Positions 35,445-43,866 are shown, counted from the stretch's first letter. The stretch: 64,000 nucleotides of DNA from Ruminococcaceae bacterium UBA3903 (GCA_002391625.1 DGFJ01000004.1:1-64000), one strand, 5' to 3'. Translations and numbers: made by a program. The notes: generated from the sequence alone by a model not told the origin.

Positions 35445-35763
35445 TTTCTACTTCCTTTCCTAATTATAGAGAGTTTTTTCGCCCTCACTATACCCTCCCA
35501 AGTCTTTAATAAATGCACACATTTAAGCATTTAATTACAGCATTGTAACCATTAGTGGTTTTTTCACATATATCCATTTTCAAAAGTATATTATATATAT
35601 TAATTGCACTAAAATTGGTAGCATAAATTGTATATATTATTTACAAATTTATGCAACCATTTGTGCTGAAAAGAATACCATTTATGTACTTAATTCTTTT
35701 AGAGAATATTACAGCTTATATTTTCAGCTATTGTGTAACCGTAGAAAGCAGGTTGATTTCTAT
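35445..35763. promoter_or_regulatory. Divergent control region with inverted repeat 35617-35658
   Basis: This 319-bp AT-rich gap separates the fibre/lysis cassette from agrB. It holds an inverted repeat with a 15/16-bp arm pair (GGTAGCATAAATTGT and ACAAATTTATGCAACC, one mismatch and one bulge) 11 nt apart. A second weak dyad (AACCA and TGGTT) lies at 35549-35562. Operator for both transcripts is an inference. Confidence 0.5.
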
Positions 35764-36354
35764 TTGATACGTCACATTAGCAAATCGTTAACCAACCTAT
35801 TAAGCAAAAACAACATCATTGACGAAAACAAAAAGGACATCTACACCTATGGCTATGAGATAATGATTTCTAACCTTTTGGGATTATCTATTACACTTGT
35901 GTTAGGGGCTATTATTTCCAACGTATGGTATGCCGTACTGTTCTATATAGCATTTGTTTCCGTTAGACAGTTCACAGGCGGCTTTCACGCCAACAGCTAC
36001 TTATCCTGTAATATCATTTTTACAGCTACGGTTGCTTTGGTACTAATTGCATCCTCTGCGCTGACAATGTGTTGGAGCAGCTACTACTATGCTATAGTGT
36101 TTTCTGCTCACATAATTATACTTTTCTGTTTTTCACCCGTTGATAACAAGCACAAGCCCCTATCACAGCGGGAAAAGAAAAAGCATAAAAAAACCGGTAT
36201 AGCATTATCACTTTTTTGGTGTGTAGTAGCCGTCGTTTTTCGCTTTCTTTGGTTGCAGGCAAGCGTTACCATCACCGTAACATTGGTAGCAATATCTGTG
36301 TTACTTTTGATAGGAAACCTAAAGGAAGGAAGGTGTAATAATGAAAAAGGCTAA
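35764..36354 (+). CDS. agrB: AgrB-type peptide-processing membrane protease
   Basis: A polytopic membrane endopeptidase of 196 aa that cuts the AgrD prepeptide and helps form its ring. Its catalytic pair is visible as His75 and Cys82 in RQFTGGFHANSYLSC, and N-terminal IDENKKDIYTYGYEIMISNLLG matches the family. The probable start is TTG at 35764, 11 nt after AGCAGG, because AgrB proteins usually begin a few residues before KISxxLxxxL; a TTG at 35731 is a longer alternative. The gene overlaps agrD by 14 nt. No agrC or agrA is seen. Confidence 0.9.
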   Translation: MIRHISKSLTNLLSKNNIIDENKKDIYTYGYEIMISNLLGLSITLVLGAIISNVWYAVLFYIAFVSVRQFTGGFHANSYLSCNIIFTATVALVLIASSALTMCWSSYYYAIVFSAHIIILFCFSPVDNKHKPLSQREKKKHKKTGIALSLFWCVVAVVFRFLWLQASVTITVTLVAISVLLLIGNLKEGRCNNEKG

Positions 36355-36475
36355 CGTTCTTAACTTTGTTGCTAAGCTTGGCTACAAGTCAGCAATAAAA
36401 GCAGCAGGTGTGGCTTCTCAGTACCATACATACCAGCCACAGGAACCAAAGGCACTGCGTGAACTAAAGAAATAA
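36341..36475 (+). CDS. agrD: AgrD-type autoinducer precursor with Ser at the ring position
   Basis: A 44-aa precursor behind AAGGAAGGAAGGTG. It has an amphipathic leader (MKKANVLNFVAKLGYKSAIKAAG), then VASQYHT and the recognition tail YQPQEPKALRELKK. This tail matches clostridial AgrD proteins, which have QPxxP after a five-residue Cys ring. Here the ring position is Ser26 (Ser-Gln-Tyr-His-Thr), so the product would be a lactone rather than a thiolactone, as known from Staphylococcus intermedius-group AgrD. It overlaps agrB by 14 nt, suggesting translational coupling. Confidence 0.85.
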   Translation: MKKANVLNFVAKLGYKSAIKAAGVASQYHTYQPQEPKALRELKK

Positions 36476-36801
36476 TGCTTGCAAAAATGTTTATAATACT
36501 TTGTAGAGGATGTGGTTTCAGTTTCGAAGATACACCATCAGATTCAACACTAACAACCCCATACACAGCACCTCTTTTTCCATGTAGAATCCGCAGTCTA
36601 TATGGTTTTCCCGCTGTTGATATGTAGCTTGTGGTCGCAGCATAGGCTACAATACAAAATCATTTGTCTCTCCTTTGACAAATATAGCTGTTTAAAGGTA
36701 ATAGCTTTTTAGTGTATCTGATACTTAGCTGTCTAGGGTGTACATAATCCGAAGAAACTGAAACCACATTCCCTACAGAGATTTTTTTGCAGCATTATGT
36801 G
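36472..36801. mobile_element. MITE-like element with terminal inverted repeats
   Basis: Arms at 36502-36525 and 36754-36777 match at 22 of 24 positions, and the similarity extends outward (ATAATGC, GCAAAAA) to about 36472 and 36801. The interior of about 230 bp has no convincing gene. It contains a small hairpin (ATTTGTC and GACAAAT). I see no clear target-site duplication. It starts at the agrD stop codon. Confidence 0.6.
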
Positions 36802-36821
36802 AATTTAGCTCACAAAATTCG

Positions 36822-36863
36822 ACAACAACAACCTTAATCCTACACAAGGTTGTTGTTGTTTTT
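36822..36863 (+). terminator. Terminator downstream of agrBD
   Basis: A perfect 14-bp stem (36822-36835 and 36846-36859) with a 10-nt loop, followed by a T-rich tail. Confidence 0.8.
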
Positions 36864-36903
36864 ATTTTATTACATTTTTCTACATTATACCTATTATTAA
36901 AAA

Positions 36904-37443
36904 TTAAAATGAATACCCGTTACTAGCATCTAAGCCACTTAAAAGTAAAGTGGCACAGGCACACAGCATTGGATAAACCTGAAAATCCTCTCTCAGAAAA
37001 ATAGAAATATCCATAGGCTCTAACACATTACCGTATATATCGGTTATATCACGCTGCAGACTAACCGTTGCCATATGGTCGTTACTACTGGCTAAGCTTA
37101 ATGTATCCTTGCTGCTGGTTCCACAGGTAATAACAGTAGCGGCTGTATCAGCCAGTAACGCCACCGCCTTTTTGTTTTCGCTGCTAATAACAGAGAAAAG
37201 CCCTGTGCTAAAGCCCTGTGATTTAGGTGCTTTAAAATGGTCGTCAAACACCATTACTCCCTTTGCGTTATTTGTTTGTGGCACATCTGGCGTGGTAATA
37301 AGGTGAAACGCAGGGCTGTCCACCGTGGTGGTTAAGGATCTGTTATCATATGACTGTACACCCCCATACGCACCTAGCGCTGAAAACAAGCATGGTGCTA
37401 TCCTGTTATTTTTTCTTTGTGAGCATAGTACAACGTAGGTCAC
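36904..37443 (-). CDS. Unrecognised 179-aa protein
   Basis: I do not recognise this family. It has no signal peptide and only a weakly hydrophobic C-terminal helix (PMLCACATLLLSGL). Short motifs stand out: VVLCSQRKNNRIAPCLFSALGAYGGVQ at the start, GVMVFDDHFKAP, then AVALLADTAATVITCGTSSKDTLSLASS, which reads like an alternating beta/alpha fold. The start is probably the GTG at 37443, nine nt after AAGGA. It is transcribed alone, converging with agrBD across the terminator. Confidence 0.6.
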   Translation of the reverse strand: MTYVVLCSQRKNNRIAPCLFSALGAYGGVQSYDNRSLTTTVDSPAFHLITTPDVPQTNNAKGVMVFDDHFKAPKSQGFSTGLFSVISSENKKAVALLADTAATVITCGTSSKDTLSLASSNDHMATVSLQRDITDIYGNVLEPMDISIFLREDFQVYPMLCACATLLLSGLDASNGYSF

Positions 37444-37640
37444 CGCAATCATTCCTTATGTTTTCTAGATAATTTCAATCTTTAATAAGTGGATAAATAT
37501 AGCTTATTACATTTTTTTACTGTACAAGGCAGAAAGATACCAAAATAAGAGAAAAGCCTCTAATACTTTATCTGTTGTTCTATTAGAGCTTAATATATGT
37601 GTAGTGTTTGTTCTAAAAAATTTATTATACGCAATACGTG

Positions 37641-37682
37641 AAAAAGGCTGACAAGAGGAAAACTCCCCTTATCAGCCTTTTA
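37641..37682. terminator. Terminator downstream of the dCMP deaminase gene
   Basis: AAAAGGCTGA and TCAGCCTTTT form the outer stem, with an inner AGGA/TCCC-type stem; T-runs suit both strands. Confidence 0.8.
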
Positions 37683-37695
37683 AAATTCATCTTAA

Positions 37696-38184
37696 TTAAT
37701 ATCCGCCTTGACCATGCAGAGATTCGTCATTGGCTATCCAATCATCTACATAAACAGCAGTAAATTTGTCCGGTGAATTTCTAATAATAACACGTTTAAT
37801 GCCAGCGTTTATTATTAGTCGTTTACACATAGCACATGGGCTGGCGTTCTCCACATACTTTTTAGTTACTGCGTCCCTGCCTACTAGATATAGGGTTGCC
37901 CCCAGCATATCATTGCGAGGAGCAGCAATAATGGCATTTGCCTCTGCATGCACAGAACGGCACAGCTCATAACGCTCACCACGAGGCACCTGTAAATTTT
38001 CACGTACACAGACACCTGTATCTATACAATTTTTTCTGCCACGAGGTGCTCCCACATAGCCTGTAGAAATTATTTGGTCATTGTTAACTATAATAGCACC
38101 ATAATTTCTTCTTAAACACGTTCCTCTTTCTAAAACTGTTTCTGCAATATCTAAGTAATAATTCTTCTTATCTATTCGTTCCAT
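37696..38184 (-). CDS. dCMP deaminase (ComEB-like)
   Basis: A 162-aa zinc deaminase, which converts dCMP to dUMP for thymidylate synthesis. The zinc and catalytic motifs are clear: CRSVHAEANAII (His and Glu) and SPCAMCKRLI (two Cys). N-terminal RGTCLRRNYGAIIVNNDQIISTGYVGAPRG matches the deoxycytidylate group. Preceded by AAAAAGGACGG. It is probably monocistronic. Confidence 0.92.
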   Translation of the reverse strand: MERIDKKNYYLDIAETVLERGTCLRRNYGAIIVNNDQIISTGYVGAPRGRKNCIDTGVCVRENLQVPRGERYELCRSVHAEANAIIAAPRNDMLGATLYLVGRDAVTKKYVENASPCAMCKRLIINAGIKRVIIRNSPDKFTAVYVDDWIANDESLHGQGGY

Positions 38185-38259
38185 AATAACGCCGTCCTTT
38201 TTCTATAAGCATTTAGCCTATCAATATAATAATTCATTAACCGTGAATATTCAATCCCT

Positions 38260-39633
38260 TTACATAAAAAACTTAGAATACAAGCCTTGGATAAATACAA
38301 TCAATACAATGACAGGCAAAACATATATTAAGTAGCCCCTCACCCATTTTGGCATTTTTATGCCCTTTCCAGTGTTCGCCTCTTTAATAAAGTTATCATA
38401 GCCCCAGCCAAAACGACGGCTAACACAGAATAAAACGCACACCAAGCATCCAGCCGGCAGAATAATACTGCTAAGTATAAAATCCTCCAGATCAAGTACG
38501 GTAGAACCCTCTCCAAAGGGTTTAAAGCCTGAAAAGACGTTAAAGCCTAAGGCACATGGCAGGGACAATACAGGTACCAGCACCAGATTAATTGCTGCGG
38601 ATTTTTTCCTTGACCAATTCCACAAATCCATACCAAAGGATATGATATTTTCAAACACCGCTATAACAGTAGAAATAGCCGCAAAGGACATAAACAGGAA
38701 GAACAGACCTCCCCATATTTGTCCGCCCTCCATAGCATTAAAAATGTTTGGCAGTGTTACAAAAACCAAGCTAGGTCCGCTGTCAGGGCTAACGTTAAAG
38801 GCAAAGCAGGATGGAAAGATGATTAGACCAGATACAATGGCTACAAAGGTATCTAATGCAGCTACATTAATAGACTCGCCCACCAATGACCTATCACGAT
38901 CCAAATAGCTACCAAAAATCATCATAGAGCCAGCACCCAAGCTAAGGGTAAAAAACGCCTGATTCATAGCCGCCACAATGGTATCTACAACGCCAGACTG
39001 ATACATCCTATCAAAGTCAGGCAGCAGAAAGAACTTTAGTCCTTCTGTACCACCAGGTGTTAATATGCAGTTAATGGCTATGCCTACCATTATAAATAAC
39101 AGCAGTACCATCATTACCTTTGTAATACGCTCTACACCTTTTTGTAAGCCTATTGAGCATACCAAAAAACCAATTACCACTATTAACAGCATCCACAGCA
39201 CAGCTTCAATAGGGTTAGACAGCATTTCGTCAAACTTCACAGCAACGCCACCGCTGTCTGTACCAACAAATTCCCCAGTTATCATTTTATAAAAGTAGTT
39301 TAACATCCAACCAGCTACAGATGTGTAAAACATCATCAGCAAAAAATTACCCGCCATGGCAACATAGCCGTGCCAATGCCATTTTTGACCTTTTTTCTCC
39401 AACACATAGTAAGAACGGGCTATGCTTTTTTTACTGCCACGTCCAATAGCAAACTCCATAACGGTTAACGGAACACCCAGTATAACTAAAAAGAACAGGT
39501 AAAACAGCACAAATGCACCACCACCGTGTTCACCCGCCACATAGGGAAATCTCCAAACGTTTCCTATACCAATAGCACAGCCTGCTGACAACAAAATAAA
39601 GCCAAGCCGTGATTTAAACTTTTCCCTCGCCAT
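38260..39633 (-). CDS. Sodium-dependent transporter, NSS family
   Basis: A 457-aa membrane protein with about 11 helices. The family start GCAIGIGNVWRFPYVAGEHGGGAFVLFY and the later TLSLGAGSMMIFGSYL segment define the sodium- and substrate-binding core of the LeuT-like fold. Such bacterial members import amino acids or related amines with Na+; the substrate is not evident. It starts alone on the minus strand behind a 540-bp gene-free region. Confidence 0.93.
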   Translation of the reverse strand: MAREKFKSRLGFILLSAGCAIGIGNVWRFPYVAGEHGGGAFVLFYLFFLVILGVPLTVMEFAIGRGSKKSIARSYYVLEKKGQKWHWHGYVAMAGNFLLMMFYTSVAGWMLNYFYKMITGEFVGTDSGGVAVKFDEMLSNPIEAVLWMLLIVVIGFLVCSIGLQKGVERITKVMMVLLLFIMVGIAINCILTPGGTEGLKFFLLPDFDRMYQSGVVDTIVAAMNQAFFTLSLGAGSMMIFGSYLDRDRSLVGESINVAALDTFVAIVSGLIIFPSCFAFNVSPDSGPSLVFVTLPNIFNAMEGGQIWGGLFFLFMSFAAISTVIAVFENIISFGMDLWNWSRKKSAAINLVLVPVLSLPCALGFNVFSGFKPFGEGSTVLDLEDFILSSIILPAGCLVCVLFCVSRRFGWGYDNFIKEANTGKGIKMPKWVRGYLIYVLPVIVLIVFIQGLYSKFFM

Positions 39634-40130
39634 ATGCTTCCCCTTCGTTTTCCATTTTAAAATTATATATATTTTTTAGTCTTTACATAAAGCAGTCCAA
39701 TAAGTTTATTTTACATAAAAATATTCTCATTTATTGTCCTTTACAATAGGATAACAAAGATATTTGCCATCTAACAACCATGCTACCAATAAAAAAGCTT
39801 TTGTATAAAACATCTGCCGCCGGATAATAGGCAGAACCAAATATTGGCGATAACTATTTTTTTAAACCTTCCCATATGCATCTCAATATATTTTATCAGT
39901 AATCAAATTGTAATGTTGACAAAATAAACAATCCCATTTTGTTTTTTATAATAACAAAAAGCAAGGATGAAATCAAGTAATAGAAAAAAATGGCAAGTAA
40001 GCTTACGCACTGTACCCACCCCATTAATGTTAGATTTTCTGTCTAACTTTTTCTGGTTGGTACACACCTGCTTGTGGTTTTTGTGGTGCATATGGCAAGT
40101 AAAATAGATAATAAAAAAGGATATTAAAAC
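39634..40130. other. Gene-free stretch with a structured block
   Basis: No convincing gene. The block 40011-40064 has an outer stem (TGTACCCACC and GGTTGGTACA) and an inner stem (GTTAGA and TCTAAC). It lies between 11-bp direct repeats ATGGCAAGTAA at 39990-40000 and 40092-40102. A TCTGCC/GGCAGA hairpin lies near 39810-39833. Confidence 0.5.
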
Positions 40131-40166
40131 AATGGACAGGCACATAATATTGAGTGCCTGTCCATT
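40131..40166 (-). terminator. Terminator of the GT-C membrane protein gene
   Basis: A perfect 13-bp stem (40131-40143 and 40154-40166) with a 10-nt loop, followed on the minus strand by GTTTTAATA. Confidence 0.8.
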
Positions 40167-40174
40167 AAGTGTCT

Positions 40175-41725
40175 TTACTGTTGCCTTTGGGCTTTTGTGG
40201 TTTTAGCCTTTAGCTTTTTATTGTCTATGAACTTCTTTATAAATGTTCCAATAATGGTTAAGCCATCAGTTGCTACCAATAAATATATAGGTGTTAGGTT
40301 AAATATATATCTGGACCTAGCCTCCCATATTAAGAAAAATATGAACACAGCAAATATTAAGCCCTTCAGCAGTGTCATAATATCCACCTTGGATTTTATG
40401 CACCCTGCCAATATCGAAACCATAATTAGTAACAGCATAAATATGTGGAAGCCGTTGCTGTACAAATAATACCAGTTATAGTATTGTCCGCTTTTCAAAA
40501 AGAATTTATGTGGCAGATTATCAGGGTAAATAGGGTCATCCTCCAAATGATGCTCTATATAATAATTGCCGTCAGCCCAAGTGTATAATGATTTTTCCAT
40601 TAAATGGTCGTACAATCCTGTTACACCCATTTCACTTAAACGGTTTTTTATCTCCGCTATATTGGCGGCTTTTTTCTCATCGTAGTTTCCACTCTTGCGG
40701 GTAAATGTGGAGTCCTTCTGGTTAAATCCGCCGTTGCCGTTTAACCCCATCATAATCCAGTGTGTTAAGGGATATTGCTGTTCATACAGCTCCTCCTCAG
40801 AGGTAAAGCTCATAGCCTTAACAGACAGGTTAAATACCATATAGAAAGACCCAAAGCCAGCCACAACCGCTAACAATATCGCCAAAGCCCTTTTTATTGG
40901 TATTGTCAAAAATGTATATATTATTGTGCCTAAAAGAAGTATTAATAGGCTGCCCTTTAGCTCATAACCAATTAATATTAATGCACCGCAAAAGAACAGC
41001 TGTATATATTTTACAACCCTTTTCTGTGATTTTACAGCACATAAAAACAGATATATAGGTATTACGGCGAAGGGTATAGACAATGAATCGGTGTAAAAAT
41101 AGGCGGTATAGGTGTAAAAAGGAACAAAGATAAACATTAAAACCGTTAATGCAATAACAGCAGGCTTTTTAAAAATCTTTTTTGCAATTAGAAAGGTAAA
41201 TAATACAGCTACATCTATAGCCAATATATTTAATAAAATAGGTGCCATTAAAGGTATTCTGCCGAATATGAGATATACAAATCGGTAAAAATAACCTAGT
41301 AAAATAAATATGCCAAAGTTATTGTTGTAGCGTGCCAAATAGCCCTGTGAAACCTTATCTGTGTTATTATAAATAGCGTGAAAGTCACCTGTTTCTCCAA
41401 AGGACTTTGCCATAGCGTGTAAAGAACCCAAATCTGTGCCAGGGTTATATTGCAGGCTGTAGCCCATGTACAGCTGCCCTATAATCATTACACCAAAGAA
41501 AATTGCAAAGATGATATTTACCTTTTTAAATGTAAGGCAATCCTCTTTCTTCATTAATATTACCATACCAGCAGTTGCCAACGCCAGCAGCACACCCCCT
41601 GTAATATAAACAAAGGTGTGTGCAGTATACGATCCAACGACGTTTAAAAACACCCAACCAAAGGTTATAAAAAACAGAATATGAAAGGCCCTGTTTAGAC
41701 CTCTGTTGATTTTATTATCTATCAT
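40175..41725 (-). CDS. Polytopic GT-C/PMT-like glycosyltransferase family protein
   Basis: A 516-aa membrane protein with about 11-12 helices. After two helices comes an extracytoplasmic loop with YNPGTDLGSLHAMAK, a position where GT-C enzymes carry a catalytic acidic residue, then FYTDSLSIPFAVIPIYLFL. A long soluble loop (SFTSEEELYEQQYPLTHWIMMGLNG) precedes the last helices. This resembles the GT39/ArnT-like fold that uses a lipid-linked sugar, but family membership is by pattern. I start at the ATG at 41725 after AAGGAG. Confidence 0.7.
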   Translation of the reverse strand: MIDNKINRGLNRAFHILFFITFGWVFLNVVGSYTAHTFVYITGGVLLALATAGMVILMKKEDCLTFKKVNIIFAIFFGVMIIGQLYMGYSLQYNPGTDLGSLHAMAKSFGETGDFHAIYNNTDKVSQGYLARYNNNFGIFILLGYFYRFVYLIFGRIPLMAPILLNILAIDVAVLFTFLIAKKIFKKPAVIALTVLMFIFVPFYTYTAYFYTDSLSIPFAVIPIYLFLCAVKSQKRVVKYIQLFFCGALILIGYELKGSLLILLLGTIIYTFLTIPIKRALAILLAVVAGFGSFYMVFNLSVKAMSFTSEEELYEQQYPLTHWIMMGLNGNGGFNQKDSTFTRKSGNYDEKKAANIAEIKNRLSEMGVTGLYDHLMEKSLYTWADGNYYIEHHLEDDPIYPDNLPHKFFLKSGQYYNWYYLYSNGFHIFMLLLIMVSILAGCIKSKVDIMTLLKGLIFAVFIFFLIWEARSRYIFNLTPIYLLVATDGLTIIGTFIKKFIDNKKLKAKTTKAQRQQ

Positions 41726-42049
41726 TAACGCCAATACTCCTTTTTAATTTGTCATTATTCAGTATTTTAGCACATTAACAAAATTGTGTAAATGTTTATT
41801 AAAAATGAATTAGGGTGTAACTGTTAGACAGACTGTGTGCAATATAACTAAATTTCACTATTAAACCTTATATAATATAATAAGGCAAAGGGTGACACCA
41901 TAGTGTGTCTAACCCCTAAAAGACATATTAATAGGTTGCACAGCGGAAAATATGTTAATTTATTGAAAACAATAAACACATTGATTGCATAAAAAAACAG
42001 AATATAGTAAAATAAAGCTTAGTGTTCAACAAAAGGAGAATGTATTAAA
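41726..42049. other. Gene-free region with inverted repeat 41823-41913
   Basis: GTTAGACAGACT (41823-41834) and AGTGTGTCTAAC (41902-41913) match as inverted repeats at 11 of 12 positions, with a 67-nt spacer. No gene was found. The plus-strand promoter of the cyclophilin gene should lie near 41980-42010. Confidence 0.4.
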
Positions 42050-43009
42050 ATGAATAAAAAATTATCAAAGAAAATTATAGCAATGGCATTATGTGGAGTT
42101 TTAGCCACAGCCACAATGCTAACAGGCTGTGGCAGTAATAACGGCAGCAGCTCTGCTGCTTCATCAAAGTCATCATCATCTCAGTCAGCATCCTCTGCTA
42201 CTGCCCAAGATGCTACCTCTGCACCTATTGATATACTAAGCACCACTAAGAAGGACGCTGTTGTGTACGAAGACAAGGAGCATAAGGTTGGTTACCAGCT
42301 GGACAAGCCAGCCGTAGGAGAGCAGGTAGCTATAATCCATACCAGTATGGGTGATGTTTCCCTAAGACTTTTTCCTGAAGCTGCACCCAAAACGGTGGAA
42401 AACTTCGTAACCCACGCCAAGGACGGTTATTATGATAATTTGACCTTTCACCGCATCATTGACGGCTTTATGATACAGGGCGGTGACCCTAACGGCACTG
42501 GTACAGGGGGAGAAAGCATATGGGGGGATTCCTTTGAGGATGAATTCAGCGACCATCTGTTTAATATCCGTGGTGCTGTAGCTATGGCTAACAGTGGCAA
42601 GGATACAAACGGCAGTCAGTTCTTTATAGATCAGGGTGACGCAGACAAGTTTAAGGAAAACGGCGGCTGGACAAACTACGAAGCCCAATGGACGCAAGCG
42701 TACGGTATGTTGTCAAAATATTATGGTACTGAAAGCTATGACAGCTTTATAGCTCAGTACGGCTCATACTGTATGGACACAGATTTAATCAGTGAGGATA
42801 TTAGAAAGCTGTACGAGGAAAACGGTGGTAACCCAACACTTGACGGTGCGTTTAATGCAACAGACAAAGGACACACTGTATTTGCACAGGTATATGAAGG
42901 TATAGATGTAGTTGACAAAATAGCCGCAGTGGAAACAAACGCATCTACCAATAAACCAACCACAGATGTAACAATTAAAAACATTGAAATTACAACCTAT
43001 AGCGAATAA
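42050..43009 (+). CDS. Peptidyl-prolyl isomerase lipoprotein (cyclophilin type)
   Basis: A 319-aa exported foldase. It has a lipoprotein signal (lipobox LTGC, Cys27) and a Ser-rich linker of about 30 residues. The cyclophilin domain runs from about residue 95 (VAIIHTSMGDVSLRLFPEAAPKTVENFV, FHRIIDGFMIQGGDP, GSQFFID), with an insertion of about 60 residues (GGWTNYEAQW to GGNPTLDG) before FAQVYEGIDVVDKI. AAAGGAG precedes the ATG. It is followed after 52 nt by trxA. Together with HtrA it suggests an envelope folding cluster. Confidence 0.93.
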   Translation: MNKKLSKKIIAMALCGVLATATMLTGCGSNNGSSSAASSKSSSSQSASSATAQDATSAPIDILSTTKKDAVVYEDKEHKVGYQLDKPAVGEQVAIIHTSMGDVSLRLFPEAAPKTVENFVTHAKDGYYDNLTFHRIIDGFMIQGGDPNGTGTGGESIWGDSFEDEFSDHLFNIRGAVAMANSGKDTNGSQFFIDQGDADKFKENGGWTNYEAQWTQAYGMLSKYYGTESYDSFIAQYGSYCMDTDLISEDIRKLYEENGGNPTLDGAFNATDKGHTVFAQVYEGIDVVDKIAAVETNASTNKPTTDVTIKNIEITTYSE

Positions 43010-43061
43010 AATATAGGGGTTTGTGAAAAAACTAAAAGTGTAACAGAAAAGGAGAATTATT

Positions 43062-43385
43062 ATGTCAGACGTAATTAAGCATCCAAATGCACAGGATTTT
43101 GACCAGCTTATTGAAAGCAATGGCGTCGTGTTAGTAGACTTTTGGGCTACATGGTGTGGTCCTTGCAAAATGTTAGCGCCAGTTATTGAACAGCTTGCAA
43201 ATCAGTATGATGGTAAAGCAGCAGTGGCAAAGGTTGACGTTGATGAGCAAAGTGCCTTGGCACAGCGTTTCGGCATCCAAAGCATACCAACTGTTATTGT
43301 GTTCAAAAATGGCAACGAGGTATCCCGAGAAATAGGCTTTAAACCAGCGGCAACGTATTCAGGCCTGCTGGATAGTCTGCTGTAA
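43062..43385 (+). CDS. trxA: Thioredoxin
   Basis: A 107-aa thioredoxin with the redox motif WCGPC in VDFWATWCGPCKMLAP and the cis-Pro segment SIPTVIVF. It is cytosolic (no signal peptide). AAAGGAG precedes the ATG, and it lies directly after the exported cyclophilin gene. Confidence 0.96.
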   Translation: MSDVIKHPNAQDFDQLIESNGVVLVDFWATWCGPCKMLAPVIEQLANQYDGKAAVAKVDVDEQSALAQRFGIQSIPTVIVFKNGNEVSREIGFKPAATYSGLLDSLL

Positions 43386-43411
43386 TAATCAGGAATATGC
43401 TGTAATTCAAT

Positions 43412-43466
43412 AAAGCACCTGCTCATGACTTTTTGCACTTAAAATGTTGTGGGTGGGTGCTTTTAG
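43412..43466 (+). terminator. Terminator after trxA
   Basis: AAAGCACC and GGTGCTTT arms form an 8-bp stem around a long (36-nt) loop, followed by TAG; a moderate candidate. Confidence 0.45.
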
Positions 43467-43866
43467 CAGAAAATAATAAAATCTAGTTAACTTTTACATT
43501 TGTTAATTATTTTTCCCTATGACATACACCCTCCGCATATGGAAGCCGAGGGTGTATTGCAAATTTTTTAAATCACATTAATTAGTAATAAACAAGCTTA
43601 TGACAGCTTAGTACATATACTTGGTTTGTGAACAAAAATAACGAGCCTTTTGTGATAAAAACAACAAAAAGACTATTTTTATGGCATTTTATATCATAAG
43701 AATGAATATGTTCACAAATTATTTTTGTTTTGTTAAGTATTAATTAATCTGATTTTAAAACTCTGGTAAAAAAGTGTGGGTATTATATAACCATACCAAA
43801 CAACACACAATAAATAAACGGGACAACAGTGGTAAATACCACAAAGAATAAATGGAGGTAACAGAT
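43467..43866. promoter_or_regulatory. htrA upstream region with inverted repeats
   Basis: This gap contains a 10-bp hairpin ATACACCCTC/GAGGGTGTAT (43524-43557). It also has a 10-bp inverted repeat TTTGTGAACA/TGTTCACAAA (43625-43634 and 43709-43718) about 150 nt before htrA. The second may be an operator for a stress regulator; that is inference. Confidence 0.4.

Noticed and set aside
39903..40145. 80-codon minus-strand frame upstream of the NSS gene region
   Set aside because: It spans the inverted repeats and direct repeats of a gene-free block, lacks a ribosome-binding site and has unusual composition (Cys/His/Phe-rich).
42785..43168. 127-codon minus-strand frame across the cyclophilin and trxA genes
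   Set aside because: It is antisense to two recognised genes and crosses their intergenic region.
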